A DNA stretch of 64,000 nucleotides from Corynebacterium atrinae (GCF_030408455.1 NZ_CP046977.1:2542001-2606000), one strand, 5' to 3'; positions 27,329 through 36,677 are shown, counted from the first letter of the stretch. The notes: generated from the letters alone by a model not told the origin. Numbers and translations: made by a program.

Positions 27329-27691
27329 GGAGTTGTGGTCCTTGTTCTCGTGTCGTGGTTCGGATGACCCCGCGGTCGCTGTCAAGAGGGTCGCCGACGT
27401 AGGACCGCGCGGAAGCGGCCAGCTCCACCCCGGGGGTTCCCCGCCCTCGGGATCGTGCTATCGATCAACCCCGGCGTGCAGATAGCTTCCGGGAGCGTAT
27501 GTGATTGTGTCGCCCGAGCGGGAAGGTCGCAGGCTTGGTGTGGGCCAAGGTCGCTACCGTCTCCGTAGGTCACGGTCAAGTTTAAGTTGAACTTGAGACT
27601 TTTGGGAGTGGGACACACCGAAACACCTGAGAATCACTTCAGCCCCGCCCAACCTCAGGGAGGTCAAAGCGGGGCTGTTGCGGCGTGGTGA
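27329..27691 (-). promoter_or_regulatory. cop1 upstream region
   Basis: This 363-base gap holds the hairpin after cmt, an inverted repeat TCAAGTT (27576-27582)/AACTTGA (27590-27596) and the cop1 leader. I see no coding sequence. The inverted repeat is a possible operator for cop1; no clear promoter hexamers were found. Confidence 0.35.
27641..27676 (-). terminator. Hairpin downstream of cmt
   Basis: AGCCCCGC at 27641-27648 pairs with GCGGGGCT at 27669-27676, with a second inner stem ACCTC/GAGGT. It begins 15 bases after the mycolyltransferase stop. No T-tract follows on the minus strand, so read-through into cop1 is possible. Confidence 0.6.
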
Positions 27692-28708
27692 TTACCAGGC
27701 GTTCATAACGTCGAGGACGCGGTTCCTGGACTTCTCCAACTGGGAACCGAACTGAGTCCAGTTGTGGATGCCGGTGATCGGGTAGTCGGTGGCAACATTC
27801 AGACCAGCAGCGCGAGCCTTGCCCTCCCACAGGCGGGTGGTGACGCGAGCCAGCATCTCCAGAGGAGCGCCAGAAAGCTTCAGGTTCGCCGGGTAGTTGG
27901 CATCCTCCGGGCCGGGGATACCGGTAGCAGCGGAGATGTACACGTCGGAGTTAGCGAGGCCGTTCATGTTAAGGAACGGATCGTTTTCAAAGCGACGCGG
28001 GCTGACAATGCTGCCGTACATGGCGTTGAGGTTGAAACCACCAGCGTCGAGCAGGGCGACGCGGAGCATGGTCTGCATGCCCGGCAGGGTCGGGGTCAGG
28101 TAACCCGAGAAGGACAGCGCCTGGCGGAACTGGCCGGGGTGCTTGGCAGCCAGGTTCAGGGCGGCAGTTCCACCCATGGACAGGCCAGCAATGGAGTTGT
28201 TGTTCGGGGCGACGCCGAAGTTGTTGCGCAGGTAAGCGGGAAGCTCCGAGGTCAGGAAGGTCTCCCACTGGTAGGTGACCGGGTTGTTCAGGTCGTAGGT
28301 AGCAGGACCCTCCCAGTCAGCGTAGAAGGAACCGGCACCACCGATGGGCATGACCAGGGTGATGTTGGTGCCTTCGTACACGGCCGGGGCATTTACGTCC
28401 ACGGTCCAGGCGTTAGCGTGCTCCGTCGCGCGCAGGCCGTCCAAGAGGTAGAGGGCTGCGTTGCCGCCGCGGGCGGCGGGCTTGATCTGGACGGGGATGT
28501 TGCGGCCAGAAGCTGCAGACCACACGTCACAACGCTGGACGCCGTAGCCCACGCCATCCCAGTCGCAGGTACCCGTGGCATCGCCGCGGAGGTTGGCTTT
28601 GGCTTCACCGGCATTGACAAACACCATGAGAGCTAGGGCGGTGGCAAATGCGGTCAAGACGACGATGGCCTTTCGGCTCATACGTCGGGCTCCGGTCAGG
28701 AAGGTCAT
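27692..28708 (-). CDS. cmt: Mycolyltransferase (Cmt/antigen 85 type)
   Basis: A 338-residue secreted mycolyltransferase without LGFP repeats. The signal region runs to GEAKA near residue 38. The catalytic serine is S177 in [13 protein letters not shown], the strand LYLLDGLRA matches antigen 85, and the late His is in TGIHNWTQFG. It acts at the outer wall with Cop1 on trehalose mycolates. GAGGAG four bases before ATG 28708 supports this start; ATG 28681 with GGAG upstream is the alternative and gives a shorter signal. It follows aftB on the same strand after 188 bases containing AGTCAA at 28798-28803, a possible minus-strand TTGACT -35 box. Confidence 0.92.
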   Translation of the reverse strand: MTFLTGARRMSRKAIVVLTAFATALALMVFVNAGEAKANLRGDATGTCDWDGVGYGVQRCDVWSAASGRNIPVQIKPAARGGNAALYLLDGLRATEHANAWTVDVNAPAVYEGTNITLVMPIGGAGSFYADWEGPATYDLNNPVTYQWETFLTSELPAYLRNNFGVAPNNNSIAGLSMGGTAALNLAAKHPGQFRQALSFSGYLTPTLPGMQTMLRVALLDAGGFNLNAMYGSIVSPRRFENDPFLNMNGLANSDVYISAATGIPGPEDANYPANLKLSGAPLEMLARVTTRLWEGKARAAGLNVATDYPITGIHNWTQFGSQLEKSRNRVLDVMNAW

Positions 28709-28896
28709 TGTTCTCCTCGGCTTTACAGTGGCTCTGGATGGCACTGATTGGTTTATCGGCACGAACCTAGACATCGTTAACAACGGCGGCTAACGGCAGT
28801 CAAAGAACGCACACGCATACTTCGCTCGGACATAGCTTAGACCACGCCGTGATGATTTACTCATCTGATTGTTATCACTTCGTGACTAAATTGCCG

Positions 28897-30858
28897 CTAC
28901 CTGGGAGTATCTAAGGAAACTTCTGTCGGCCAAGCGATGCGCCTGCCCGAATCAGGGGGCCCCAGCTCCTTGATCGCCTCTTCTGGCTCGAACGCGATCT
29001 GCAATGTGCGGCCTTCTGTCAACGAGTAGCGGAGGTTAGCCAAGAAACGATCCCAGCTCATCGGCTCGCGGGAGGTCGCGAGCAGGTCAGCGATTTCGGG
29101 TGTTTGGAGAGCTTCGCGGGCTAGGCGGGTTTCCTCCGGCGGATACCAACCATAGAGGCGCTCAATATCGGCGTCCGTGTCGGCGGCCTGCCAGCTGAAT
29201 GGAAGCCACTTATCGTGCCCGACCCGGCCGTCCTCATCTCGTGGCAAGCGCGCCGCCAACGGGGTAGTCAAACCAACGGTGTCGAGCACGCGGAAGTCCA
29301 ACGGAGCATTCATGCTGGTCATGCCAAGATTCGTGTGGTACAACGTGGGACGCAGGTCTCCAAGTCCGGAGCCGTCGAGGAGGTTTGCCGTGGCGTCTTG
29401 GCGCGGATTGGTCATCCATGAGAAGTAGGCTGGATCGCCGGTCAGGTACTGCGACATTAACGCGGCATCCTCGGCCTCAGCCCGCTCCATTGTTGAGGAA
29501 TAGTCCCTCAGTGCCTTATTTCCTGTGAAATCTGTGGCTAAGAGGGGAGGATCTCCCTGCTCGCGATTGGTGGCAAACGTCCAGAAGTCACGCTCGTCGA
29601 CGATGCCGAGCTCATCACCGTATTCTTCCTCCCAATTAAGGGTGTGCCCGTCGGCGACCACGCTCAAGCCCCACCACGACAGGCCAACGAAGGCCAACAA
29701 AAGCGCACCATCAAATAGACGGCTAGAATGCGCTAGGTCGAGAACCGGCAGCACGAGAACGGGGAGCAAAGCCGCGAAAAGCGGGAGAAGCAGCATCCGG
29801 CCGTGCATGAAGTCACCACCAACTCGCAGCACATAGGTGGCGTGGAGTGCGGCGGCAAGCAGGATCAACCCGATGGCTGCGCCGGGAGTGCGCGCCAGCG
29901 CTGGCTGGTCGGAGTGGTGGGGTACGGAGGACGTCGACAAGCGCCACAGGACGATCGCCGCCATCGCTATGGCCAAGACCAACGCAATCCACAGGTAGTA
30001 GGGCTCGGAGAGGTCACGGGCGTAAGCCCAGCCATTAGCCCACTGAGCATCGCTGGCCGACTTGGCCACTGCCGTGTGCGGGGTGATCAGCCCGTAGTAG
30101 CCCATGCGGAAGATTTGGTAGCCGAGTGGGACGGGCAGCGCCGCCGCCATGACGAGCGCGCGTCCATTCCAACTGGAGGTGCCAATGAGGATGAGCAGGC
30201 CGACGAGGCCACCGTAGAGAGCCAGCTCCGGGCGGACGAGCCAAGACAGCCCACACCAGAACGCCAACCAATAGACAAGGGAATCGACTCCGGAGGCGGC
30301 ATGGTGGCGACCGGACGTCGCCGTGGGGGTCGCCCAGGACACCAGCAACCACCACAGCACGGCAATCCAGAACAGGCTCAGACCCCACTCGAGTCCCGAG
30401 GTGGCGAAGTCACGCGCGGGAGGAACCGCGAAATAGATGAGCCCGCCGACCGGAAGGAGCACGACGGCGTGGTGCCGACGATAAAGCCGCGCCGTTCCCC
30501 AAGCACCGATGGCCAAGGCCGCGGTGGTGAAGATGAGGGCCAGCCACATGGCGATGATCTCAAGCCGGGCATCCGATACCAGCGCGACGAGATAGATAAG
30601 GTACTGCCACAGGGTCGAGGTATTCGCCTCGACCCGCTCACCGGCGTTGAAGACGGGGCCGTTCCCGGCCAAGAGGTTGCGAACAGTACGCAAGACGATG
30701 AGCCCATCATCGCTCATCCAGCGGCGGGTCCAGCCCCCCACGAAGGCGAGGACTCCCAAAGCGAGCACCCCTGCAAGAGCCGACCATCCGGTGATGGTTC
30801 CGCGGCCGATGAGCGAGGTCTGTGCTCGGCGGGAACCCTCCCGAACTGCTGTGGTCAT
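28897..30858 (-). CDS. aftB: Terminal beta-(1->2) arabinofuranosyltransferase AftB
   Basis: A 653-residue GT-C membrane glycosyltransferase that adds the terminal arabinofuranose to arabinan using decaprenyl-phosphoarabinose. The first periplasmic loop carries the acidic motif RWMSDDGLIVLRTVRN and the following ERVEANTSTLWQY, both typical of AftB (Rv3805c). About nine helices fill residues 20-420, and the remainder is a periplasmic soluble domain. It is the last gene of the glfT2-PAP2-ubiA-aftB run, 30 bases after ubiA. Confidence 0.94.
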   Translation of the reverse strand: MTTAVREGSRRAQTSLIGRGTITGWSALAGVLALGVLAFVGGWTRRWMSDDGLIVLRTVRNLLAGNGPVFNAGERVEANTSTLWQYLIYLVALVSDARLEIIAMWLALIFTTAALAIGAWGTARLYRRHHAVVLLPVGGLIYFAVPPARDFATSGLEWGLSLFWIAVLWWLLVSWATPTATSGRHHAASGVDSLVYWLAFWCGLSWLVRPELALYGGLVGLLILIGTSSWNGRALVMAAALPVPLGYQIFRMGYYGLITPHTAVAKSASDAQWANGWAYARDLSEPYYLWIALVLAIAMAAIVLWRLSTSSVPHHSDQPALARTPGAAIGLILLAAALHATYVLRVGGDFMHGRMLLLPLFAALLPVLVLPVLDLAHSSRLFDGALLLAFVGLSWWGLSVVADGHTLNWEEEYGDELGIVDERDFWTFATNREQGDPPLLATDFTGNKALRDYSSTMERAEAEDAALMSQYLTGDPAYFSWMTNPRQDATANLLDGSGLGDLRPTLYHTNLGMTSMNAPLDFRVLDTVGLTTPLAARLPRDEDGRVGHDKWLPFSWQAADTDADIERLYGWYPPEETRLAREALQTPEIADLLATSREPMSWDRFLANLRYSLTEGRTLQIAFEPEEAIKELGPPDSGRRIAWPTEVSLDTPR

Positions 30859-30888
30859 GGTGGCAGATGTTACCAGGGTGAAATCGGC

Positions 30889-31869
30889 TTAGAGCGCAGG
30901 CACCAAGTAGACCGCCAGGACAATGCACACAACCCAGAGGAGGGCCAGCGCCTGCAGGACACGGTCCGACAGAGCCATCTCATCCGGGGCTCCGCCGGCC
31001 CCGCGGTCCACGTCCGCGGCATAACGCAGGATCGCGATGGTGAACGGAACCATGGAGACCTGGTACCACACGGCGGCGGCACCCTCGACGGCGTTGGACA
31101 GCTGGAAACCCCACAGGGCGTAGCTCATGACGACGGCGGTGGCGGCCAGCGTCCACACAAATCGCAGGTAGGTCGGGGTATAGCCCTGGAGGGACTTGCG
31201 GATCTTCTTGCCCGTCCGCTCGGCGAGCAACAGCTCCGAATAGCGCTTGCCGGAGGCCATGAACAACGAACCGAAGGCGGCGACCAGTAGGAACCACTGC
31301 GACAGTTCGATCCCGGCGGCCACGCCACCGGCCATCGCACGCAGCATGAAACCGGAGGACACCAGAGCAATATCAATCACGGGCAGGTGCTTCCAGCCGA
31401 AGCAGTATCCCAGTTGCAAGGCGATGTACACCGCCACCACAACCGCCAGCCCCCACCCGGAGGAAGCGAGGAAGGACAATCCCACGGAGGCAATGATGAG
31501 GACCACTGCCATGGCATACGCCAGGTTGATCGGCAGCATTCCAGAGGCGATCGGGCGGAACTTCTTCGTGGGGTGCTCGCGGTCAGCATCGACATCGCGG
31601 GCATCATTGACCAGGTAGATCGACGAGGCAGCGAGGCAGAAGACAACGAAGGCGAGGAGAACGTCGACAAGCGTGCGGCCGTCGAGAAGCGCTTCCGCGC
31701 CGGCAGCGGCAGGAGCCGCAACAACCAGGACATTCTTAACCCACTGCTTCGGCCGCAGGGCCTTGATCATCGCATCGGGCAGGTTCTTCGGCGGCTGGCG
31801 CTTGCGCGTGTTGTCGATTCCCTCGGTATGGGGCTCAGATTGAAAGATCCCCGTCTTTTCCTCGGTCAC
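30889..31869 (-). CDS. ubiA: Decaprenyl-phosphate phosphoribosyltransferase (UbiA family)
   Basis: A 326-residue membrane prenyltransferase-fold enzyme that transfers 5-phosphoribose from PRPP to decaprenyl phosphate, the first committed step to the arabinose donor. The metal-binding motif NDARDVDADREH is near residue 87, following LKPKQW-like LRPKQWVKN, and nine helices are predicted. Start overlaps the end of the PAP2 gene by four bases. Same order as in Mycobacterium (Rv3806c). Confidence 0.94.
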   Translation of the reverse strand: MTEEKTGIFQSEPHTEGIDNTRKRQPPKNLPDAMIKALRPKQWVKNVLVVAAPAAAGAEALLDGRTLVDVLLAFVVFCLAASSIYLVNDARDVDADREHPTKKFRPIASGMLPINLAYAMAVVLIIASVGLSFLASSGWGLAVVVAVYIALQLGYCFGWKHLPVIDIALVSSGFMLRAMAGGVAAGIELSQWFLLVAAFGSLFMASGKRYSELLLAERTGKKIRKSLQGYTPTYLRFVWTLAATAVVMSYALWGFQLSNAVEGAAAVWYQVSMVPFTIAILRYAADVDRGAGGAPDEMALSDRVLQALALLWVVCIVLAVYLVPAL

Positions 31870-32369
31870 GCTATCTTCCTCTCGATCGTGGTGACTGCGC
31901 GGCTCGTCACAACGCCCAGCAAGGCGCCCGCGAGAGTATCAGTCGGGTAATGCACCCCCAGGACCATACGCGAGACCATCATCACCGGAATTCCCGCCAG
32001 CGGAATCGTCGAACCGCTGAGGCTAGACAGCGAGGTCAGCGCCGCGGCCGTGGACGTGGCGTGTGACGAAGGAAACGACAGGCGCGACGGCGTGCCCACG
32101 CCCACGCGGATGCGTGGATCATGGGGGCGCTGACGCCGCACGACCCGCTTGATCACCACGGATGCCGCGTGCGAGGCGAAGGCAGACACGCCCACGCCCA
32201 CCCACTGCCGACGCCGCCGTTCGTCCACCGCCGCGCCGAGCGCGGCCAGGGCCATCCACCCGAGCGCGTGCTCACCAAAGTGAGATAGGGCGCGGGCCCC
32301 AGGCACGAGGCCGGGCCGGTCGGCAAGGACCTCCTGGAGGCCGACGAGCAGATCTACCTCGGACTTCAC
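31866..32369 (-). CDS. PAP2-family phosphatase (decaprenylphosphoryl-phosphoribose phosphatase candidate)
   Basis: A 167-residue membrane phosphatase of the PAP2 family. The three active-site motifs are visible: KRVVRRQRP, FPSSHATS and GVHYPTD. Its place between glfT2 and ubiA with four-base overlaps on both sides matches Rv3807c, proposed to remove the 5-phosphate from decaprenylphosphoryl phosphoribose in arabinan-donor synthesis. That role is inferred from context, not shown by sequence. Confidence 0.88.
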   Translation of the reverse strand: MKSEVDLLVGLQEVLADRPGLVPGARALSHFGEHALGWMALAALGAAVDERRRRQWVGVGVSAFASHAASVVIKRVVRRQRPHDPRIRVGVGTPSRLSFPSSHATSTAAALTSLSSLSGSTIPLAGIPVMMVSRMVLGVHYPTDTLAGALLGVVTSRAVTTIERKIA

Positions 32370-34360
32370 CGGAAAATCTCCCCCCAGGACTCGCGGCTGA
32401 CCAGCCGCGGCTCGGCCGCGCGGTAGCGCTCCCGCATCTCATCGAAACGCTCTTCGATCTCCGACTGCAACTCCCACGTCTGCTTGAGCAGTTCCTTCGC
32501 CTTGGCGCGGTCACGCTTACGGAAGGACACGCCGTTGTTGCCAGCGGTGGTGACGGTCGCACCGTCAAGACGCGAGAGCGTGAACCAGCGCGCCTGATCC
32601 GGCGAGAGGTTGGCCTGCGGCACCTCGTGGTGGCGCGGGTCTTCCTGGCTCAGCGAATGCTTGAGGCCCTTGATGAGCCAATTCAACTTGCGCACCTTGT
32701 TCAAGCGGCCGCCCACATCCTTCATGGGCACTCCCGGCGCGCCAGAGACCGGCGGCAGCTCAGAGGAAGAGGGGATGACGACGGCGTCAGGATAGTCCTT
32801 GCGGATAGCGGCGATGCGCGGCAAGGAAGACTCAAGGATGTCAAAGAGCTGGTCCGGGCCGGCCAGGAAGTCGCGCATGGACTCCAGCTGGATGGCCAGC
32901 GTGGAGTACTCCATGCACATCAGGTGCTTGAACATGGACTTGCGCAGGCTCGTGATGATGCCCTCGACCGGGCCGTCGAAGTTTAGTGCCGCAACGATGA
33001 GGCGGTTGCGCAGGTGGAAGTACGCCTGCCAGTCAATCGCATCATCCTTGTCGGTCCAGGCCATGTGCCAAATAGCAACGCCCGGCCAGGTCACCGTCGG
33101 GAAACCCTTCTTGGCGGCGCGAAGCGAATATTCCGTGTCATCCCACTTAATGAACAGCGGCAGCGGCTGGCCGTTGGCCTGCGCAACGACGCGCGGGAAC
33201 ATGCACATCCACCAGCCGTTGTAATCGACGTCGATGCGGCGGTGCAGGTCGCGGGAGTTGATCGCGTCCGGGTCCTTCGCATCGCGCGGATCACCGAGGT
33301 AGTTGAGCGGGTAGGCGGCGAAATCGTGATCCTCCACCGAGTGCGGGGCCTTGCCCCACATGAAATCCGTGCCGCCGACGATCTCGCCCATGGTGCGCAG
33401 CTGGCTGCGTTCCTGCAGGTTGAGCATCTGGCCGCCGATGATGATGGGGCTGGCCGCATAACGGCCAACCTGGATGGCCCGGAGGATCGACTCAGGCTCG
33501 ATGGCAATGTCGTCATCCATGTACAAAATGAACGGGGACTGCGCCGCACCCGCCGGGCCATCACCCAGGGCCTCAAACATGATGCGCGAATAGCCGCCCG
33601 AGCCGCCGAGGTTGCCCTGGCGGAACTCGTGGAAACGCTCGCCGAAGTGGGCAACCGCCTCGTCGTAGCCGGGGAAATCGGCCGGATGCTGATTGCCCTG
33701 ATCGGGCATGATGACGGCGTCGATCGCGGCGTCGACAAGCGGGTCCTCCGCCAACGCCTGCAAGGCGGCGACCGCATCGGCCGGGCGGTTGAACGTCGGG
33801 ATACCGACGGTGGCGCGCTTATCGAAGGGGCCAACCTGCGTGCCATCCGGCATCGTCTGCGGCCCCGGCTCCTGGTCCGAATACCAGCCGGCCTCAGTGA
33901 TCGTCGTCGCCGTTTCCGCCGTCACGTCGAACCACAGCCAACCACCATCCTCGAAATGAGACAGCGGGATGGAAAACTCCACGACATCGTCGACGACGAG
34001 TTGGCCATCGACCGACACGCGCGTCCCATCAATCTTCGAGCGATACACATCCACGCTCGCCGTACCAGCCACGTTCATCCGCAGCAGCACATGATCCAGC
34101 TGCGACCAGCGCCGCCAATAGCTCGCCGGGAAGGCGTTGAAATACGTCTCAAAGGACGCCTCGGCACCAGCCGGAACCGTCACCGTCACCCGATCAGACC
34201 AGGTCAGGCGATCCTTATTCTGCTCCGCCTCGAGCAGGTAGAGGCTGCGCACATCATGTGGCTCACCACGCTTGGGCAGCAAAATCCGCTGCAACATCTC
34301 GCGCACGTTTTGGGCTCCGGTCTGCTTCACGTCCGTCAACTCTGCCTTTCGACTATTCAT
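32366..34360 (-). CDS. glfT2: Galactofuranosyltransferase GlfT2
   Basis: A 664-residue GT2/GT-A enzyme that polymerises UDP-galactofuranose into the linear galactan on a decaprenyl carrier. The nucleotide-metal motif is DDD at 282-284 in LYMDDDIAI, and the conserved W-D-D (406-408 in IKWDDTEYS) and downstream IWHMAW lie as in mycobacterial GlfT2. The first 180 residues form the beta-rich N-terminal domain and the last 200 the helical tetramerisation region. First gene of the galactan/arabinan operon, divergent from the TPM-type gene. Confidence 0.95.
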   Translation of the reverse strand: MNSRKAELTDVKQTGAQNVREMLQRILLPKRGEPHDVRSLYLLEAEQNKDRLTWSDRVTVTVPAGAEASFETYFNAFPASYWRRWSQLDHVLLRMNVAGTASVDVYRSKIDGTRVSVDGQLVVDDVVEFSIPLSHFEDGGWLWFDVTAETATTITEAGWYSDQEPGPQTMPDGTQVGPFDKRATVGIPTFNRPADAVAALQALAEDPLVDAAIDAVIMPDQGNQHPADFPGYDEAVAHFGERFHEFRQGNLGGSGGYSRIMFEALGDGPAGAAQSPFILYMDDDIAIEPESILRAIQVGRYAASPIIIGGQMLNLQERSQLRTMGEIVGGTDFMWGKAPHSVEDHDFAAYPLNYLGDPRDAKDPDAINSRDLHRRIDVDYNGWWMCMFPRVVAQANGQPLPLFIKWDDTEYSLRAAKKGFPTVTWPGVAIWHMAWTDKDDAIDWQAYFHLRNRLIVAALNFDGPVEGIITSLRKSMFKHLMCMEYSTLAIQLESMRDFLAGPDQLFDILESSLPRIAAIRKDYPDAVVIPSSSELPPVSGAPGVPMKDVGGRLNKVRKLNWLIKGLKHSLSQEDPRHHEVPQANLSPDQARWFTLSRLDGATVTTAGNNGVSFRKRDRAKAKELLKQTWELQSEIEERFDEMRERYRAAEPRLVSRESWGEIFR

Positions 34361-34421
34361 CTCCCGACTAAGGGTAGTGCGCGGGACCGACTTTTCGCGT
34401 CACACACGCAATGCACCTGCG

Positions 34422-34434
34422 TAACATCGCGTTC
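34422..34434 (+). promoter_or_regulatory. -10 box of the TPM-type gene, leaderless start
   Basis: TAACAT at 34422-34427 ends seven bases before ATG 34435, with no ribosome site. This is the usual geometry of a leaderless mRNA starting at the A of the ATG. No clear -35 box. Confidence 0.45.
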
Positions 34435-35859
34435 ATGAGAAGCCGAATCCTCCTAGTTCTCGTGGCCCTAGGCTTCATTGTGGCTACTTCTCCCCTGCTT
34501 ATCGACGCCTCCCCTCCCGCTACCGCCCAATCCACATCGGTCGCCCAGGTCGACGTCGTCGACCTCGCCGGTGAACTCAGCCCCGGCGACGTCGACCTAC
34601 TCACCTCCCAAACCCCCACCATCCCCCTGCCCGCCGATGTCACCACAGTGAACTACTTGCTGTTCGCCACCAACGACGACAACCTCAACGACACCGTCCT
34701 GGACTACGCCAAACAAGACCGCCCCGACCTCATTTCCGCCGACGGCGACAAATGGGCACCTGGCCACCTCCTCGTCGCCGTGGGACTGGATCCTAAAAGA
34801 ATGGGCGTGTACTGCGGAGATGACGTCTGCGCCTCGATCGGCCTCTACGAGTCCGGCCGCCTCGACGGCATCCTCGACCGCATGGAACCCCCGCTCAAGG
34901 ACGGCAACTGGGCCGCCGGCCTCCTCCAAGGCGCCATGGCAGCGGCCGATCCGACGGCCACCCGTAACAACGGCGGTGGCGGGTCTGGAGACAACACGGG
35001 CCTCTACCTTGCCGCCGGTCTCACCGGCCTCGGCGGGGTCGCGGCCGTTGGCCTCGGCGGTGCCATGGTAGCCCGCAGCCGCAAGAACAAGGCAGCAACC
35101 GCCCGCTCCCAGTTCGACGACCTGCAACGCAACTACGGGCGCGTGGCCCAAGAGCTACCCGCCATCGACGTTCGGGCCACCTCACTGACCTCCCCCCTGG
35201 CCAACGATGCCTTAAGGCGGCAGTGGGCAGAAGTCCGCGACGGCTTCCTCGCCATTCACTCCGACATGGATGCCCTGGGCGAGCTCAGCGCCTCCTCCGA
35301 TGACAAGCGCTTCCGCTCCCACGCTGCGCGGATATCCAGCGCGCATGAGAAGCTCACCCGACTGACCACGGCGGAAGAGAATATCGAAATGCTCGCCAGC
35401 ATGGAACACGGCGATGCCTCAGTGCGTAGGCGAGAGCTCAGCACACTCCACGAAGACATCCTCGAAGCACTCGCCGCCGAACCCGAGTCCGATTTGGTTC
35501 CCCAGCTCGAAGAACTCGGCCGCGATGTCGTTGCCCTGCGCTCAGACCTGGAGGCTCCCAGCTTTATGGACCGCTTCGCCGACCTGCTGACCAGGCATCG
35601 CGTCCTCGTCGAGGCCGCCACGAAACGCCTTTACGACGCTTCCGACGTCGAGGCCTCCGACGAACACCACGCACCGGCGCTGTGGGAATCGACGTGGCGC
35701 CCCGGCTACGGCTTCCAGGGATATGTGCCGTTCGCCATCACCAGCGCGTGGCATCACCAAGACGTGGAGGCGCATGCCGCGGCCGCGTCATCGTCTAGCG
35801 CGACGACCGGCTACTCCAGTCCCGGCTTCTCCGGCGGGGGCGGGTCGCGCGGGTTCTAG
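34435..35859 (+). CDS. Secreted/membrane TPM-domain protein (DUF5129-like)
   Basis: A 474-residue protein. A signal peptide (MRSRILLVLVALGFIV to PATAQ) precedes a TPM-like extracellular domain of about 130 residues containing VDLAGELSPGDVDLL and DKWAPGHLLVAVGLD, then a glycine-rich membrane helix near residue 190 (AAGLTGLGGVAAVGLGG) and a long cytoplasmic coiled region. It ends in a glycine/serine tail, SPGFSGGGGSRGF, typical of TPM proteins. Corynebacterial members are annotated DUF5129; function is unknown. I prefer ATG 34435 to 34411 because of the leaderless promoter geometry. Confidence 0.75.
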   Translation: MRSRILLVLVALGFIVATSPLLIDASPPATAQSTSVAQVDVVDLAGELSPGDVDLLTSQTPTIPLPADVTTVNYLLFATNDDNLNDTVLDYAKQDRPDLISADGDKWAPGHLLVAVGLDPKRMGVYCGDDVCASIGLYESGRLDGILDRMEPPLKDGNWAAGLLQGAMAAADPTATRNNGGGGSGDNTGLYLAAGLTGLGGVAAVGLGGAMVARSRKNKAATARSQFDDLQRNYGRVAQELPAIDVRATSLTSPLANDALRRQWAEVRDGFLAIHSDMDALGELSASSDDKRFRSHAARISSAHEKLTRLTTAEENIEMLASMEHGDASVRRRELSTLHEDILEALAAEPESDLVPQLEELGRDVVALRSDLEAPSFMDRFADLLTRHRVLVEAATKRLYDASDVEASDEHHAPALWESTWRPGYGFQGYVPFAITSAWHHQDVEAHAAAASSSSATTGYSSPGFSGGGGSRGF

Positions 35860-35867
35860 GGTTGCAC

Positions 35868-35944
35868 AAATTCTCTAGAATGTGGAACCCGTCTGCTCGC
35901 GAACTGGGAAAACGTCAGGAGGGCACGCGCATTCTAGAGAATTT
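35868..35944. repeat. Perfect 15-bp inverted repeat with a 47-base loop
   Basis: AAATTCTCTAGAATG at 35868-35882 and CATTCTAGAGAATTT at 35930-35944 are exact inverted copies. They fill the gap between the convergent TPM-type gene and the ArsC-like pseudoenzyme gene. The arms are AT-rich in a GC-rich region. Confidence 0.75.
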
Positions 35945-35961
35945 TGGCACCTGCGTTCCGG

Positions 35962-36594
35962 TTAAGCCGCCAGGGGCTCCGCATCTTGTGCGAGGGGACG
36001 GATGTCGAGGTCCTGGAGGAGGCGGGCGACGGCGCCTTCGAGCTCATCAGCAAACTGACGAGTAGCAGTCAGGTCCATACCGTCGGTGTGAGAAACGTCC
36101 CAGTGCACGTAGCGGCGCCCTGGCAGATCAGCGTCCTCATCCATTCCGAGGTAGACAACCAGGTCGGGGGCATCGAGGGTTCGGTCGTGGGCGCTCACCG
36201 CGGCACCTGCAAGGCCACGCTCAGAGATGACCCATTCGATGAGGTTATCTTCGCGGTTTTCCGGGTGGGTAGCGGCGGTGGTTGCTACGACGCCATTGTT
36301 GCTCAGGCGGCGAGCAAGGCCGGCGGCCAGGACGGCGACGGGGGCGTTACTGCGGTTAACGAAGAGGATCTTCTTCCGTGGTGTTCCAACGTCTCCATGT
36401 GTCCAGGCGTGGTCTTCGATCTGCTCGGCGGCATCGCGGGCGATGAAGATGGGGAGAAAATCAGTCACCTTCGCCGTCGCAGTGTGACGGGTGATGACCT
36501 TGTCCAGGATGGAGTCAATGATCCGCGCGTCGCAGGCGTGGCCGTAGCGGGTGTAGAGGTCGCGGCGGACGAGGAAGAAAGAGTTGTTGTTCAT
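35962..36594 (-). CDS. ArsC/LMW-phosphatase-like protein lacking catalytic residues
   Basis: A 210-residue paralogue of the ArsC-like enzyme at 37.6-38.3 kb. It shares the N-terminal helical domain (VRRDLYTRYG against VREDMHRRYG) and a phosphatase-like domain starting KKILFV. In the P-loop the paralogue reads VCERNAGRS, while this protein reads VNRSNAPVA: the nucleophilic cysteine is N80 and the phosphate-binding arginine is V86. The general-acid region WDIADPAG is WDVSHTDG. It should be unable to act as a phosphatase or reductase and may be regulatory or ligand-binding. Two sets of 11-nt phased repeats lie upstream. Confidence 0.75.
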   Translation of the reverse strand: MNNNSFFLVRRDLYTRYGHACDARIIDSILDKVITRHTATAKVTDFLPIFIARDAAEQIEDHAWTHGDVGTPRKKILFVNRSNAPVAVLAAGLARRLSNNGVVATTAATHPENREDNLIEWVISERGLAGAAVSAHDRTLDAPDLVVYLGMDEDADLPGRRYVHWDVSHTDGMDLTATRQFADELEGAVARLLQDLDIRPLAQDAEPLAA

Positions 36595-36648
36595 GATGAA
36601 TGCTCGCTTTCGTGTGCGGGGAGAAAGGTTAATTCCCTCACCCCGGTT

Positions 36649-36677
36649 GTTAACCTTGCGTTCACCTTACGTTACTC
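36649..36677 (-). promoter_or_regulatory. Three 11-nt phased GTTNACC-type repeats (PHO-box-like), promoter-proximal
   Basis: GTTAACC at 36649, GTTCACC at 36660 and GTTACTC at 36671, each exactly 11 bases apart. The Streptomyces PhoP box consists of GTTCACC direct-repeat units of 11 bases, so this is a plausible site for a PhoR/PhoP-type response regulator, about 60 bases upstream of the ArsC-like pseudoenzyme start. Confidence 0.6.

Noticed and set aside
25436..27367. 643-codon plus-strand frame opposite cop1
   Set aside because: Antisense to the mycolyltransferase; low-complexity translation and no start context.
29803..31290. 495-codon plus-strand frame across aftB and ubiA
   Set aside because: It overlaps two clear genes on the other strand, and the translation is Gly/Gln/Arg/His-rich without a recognisable fold.
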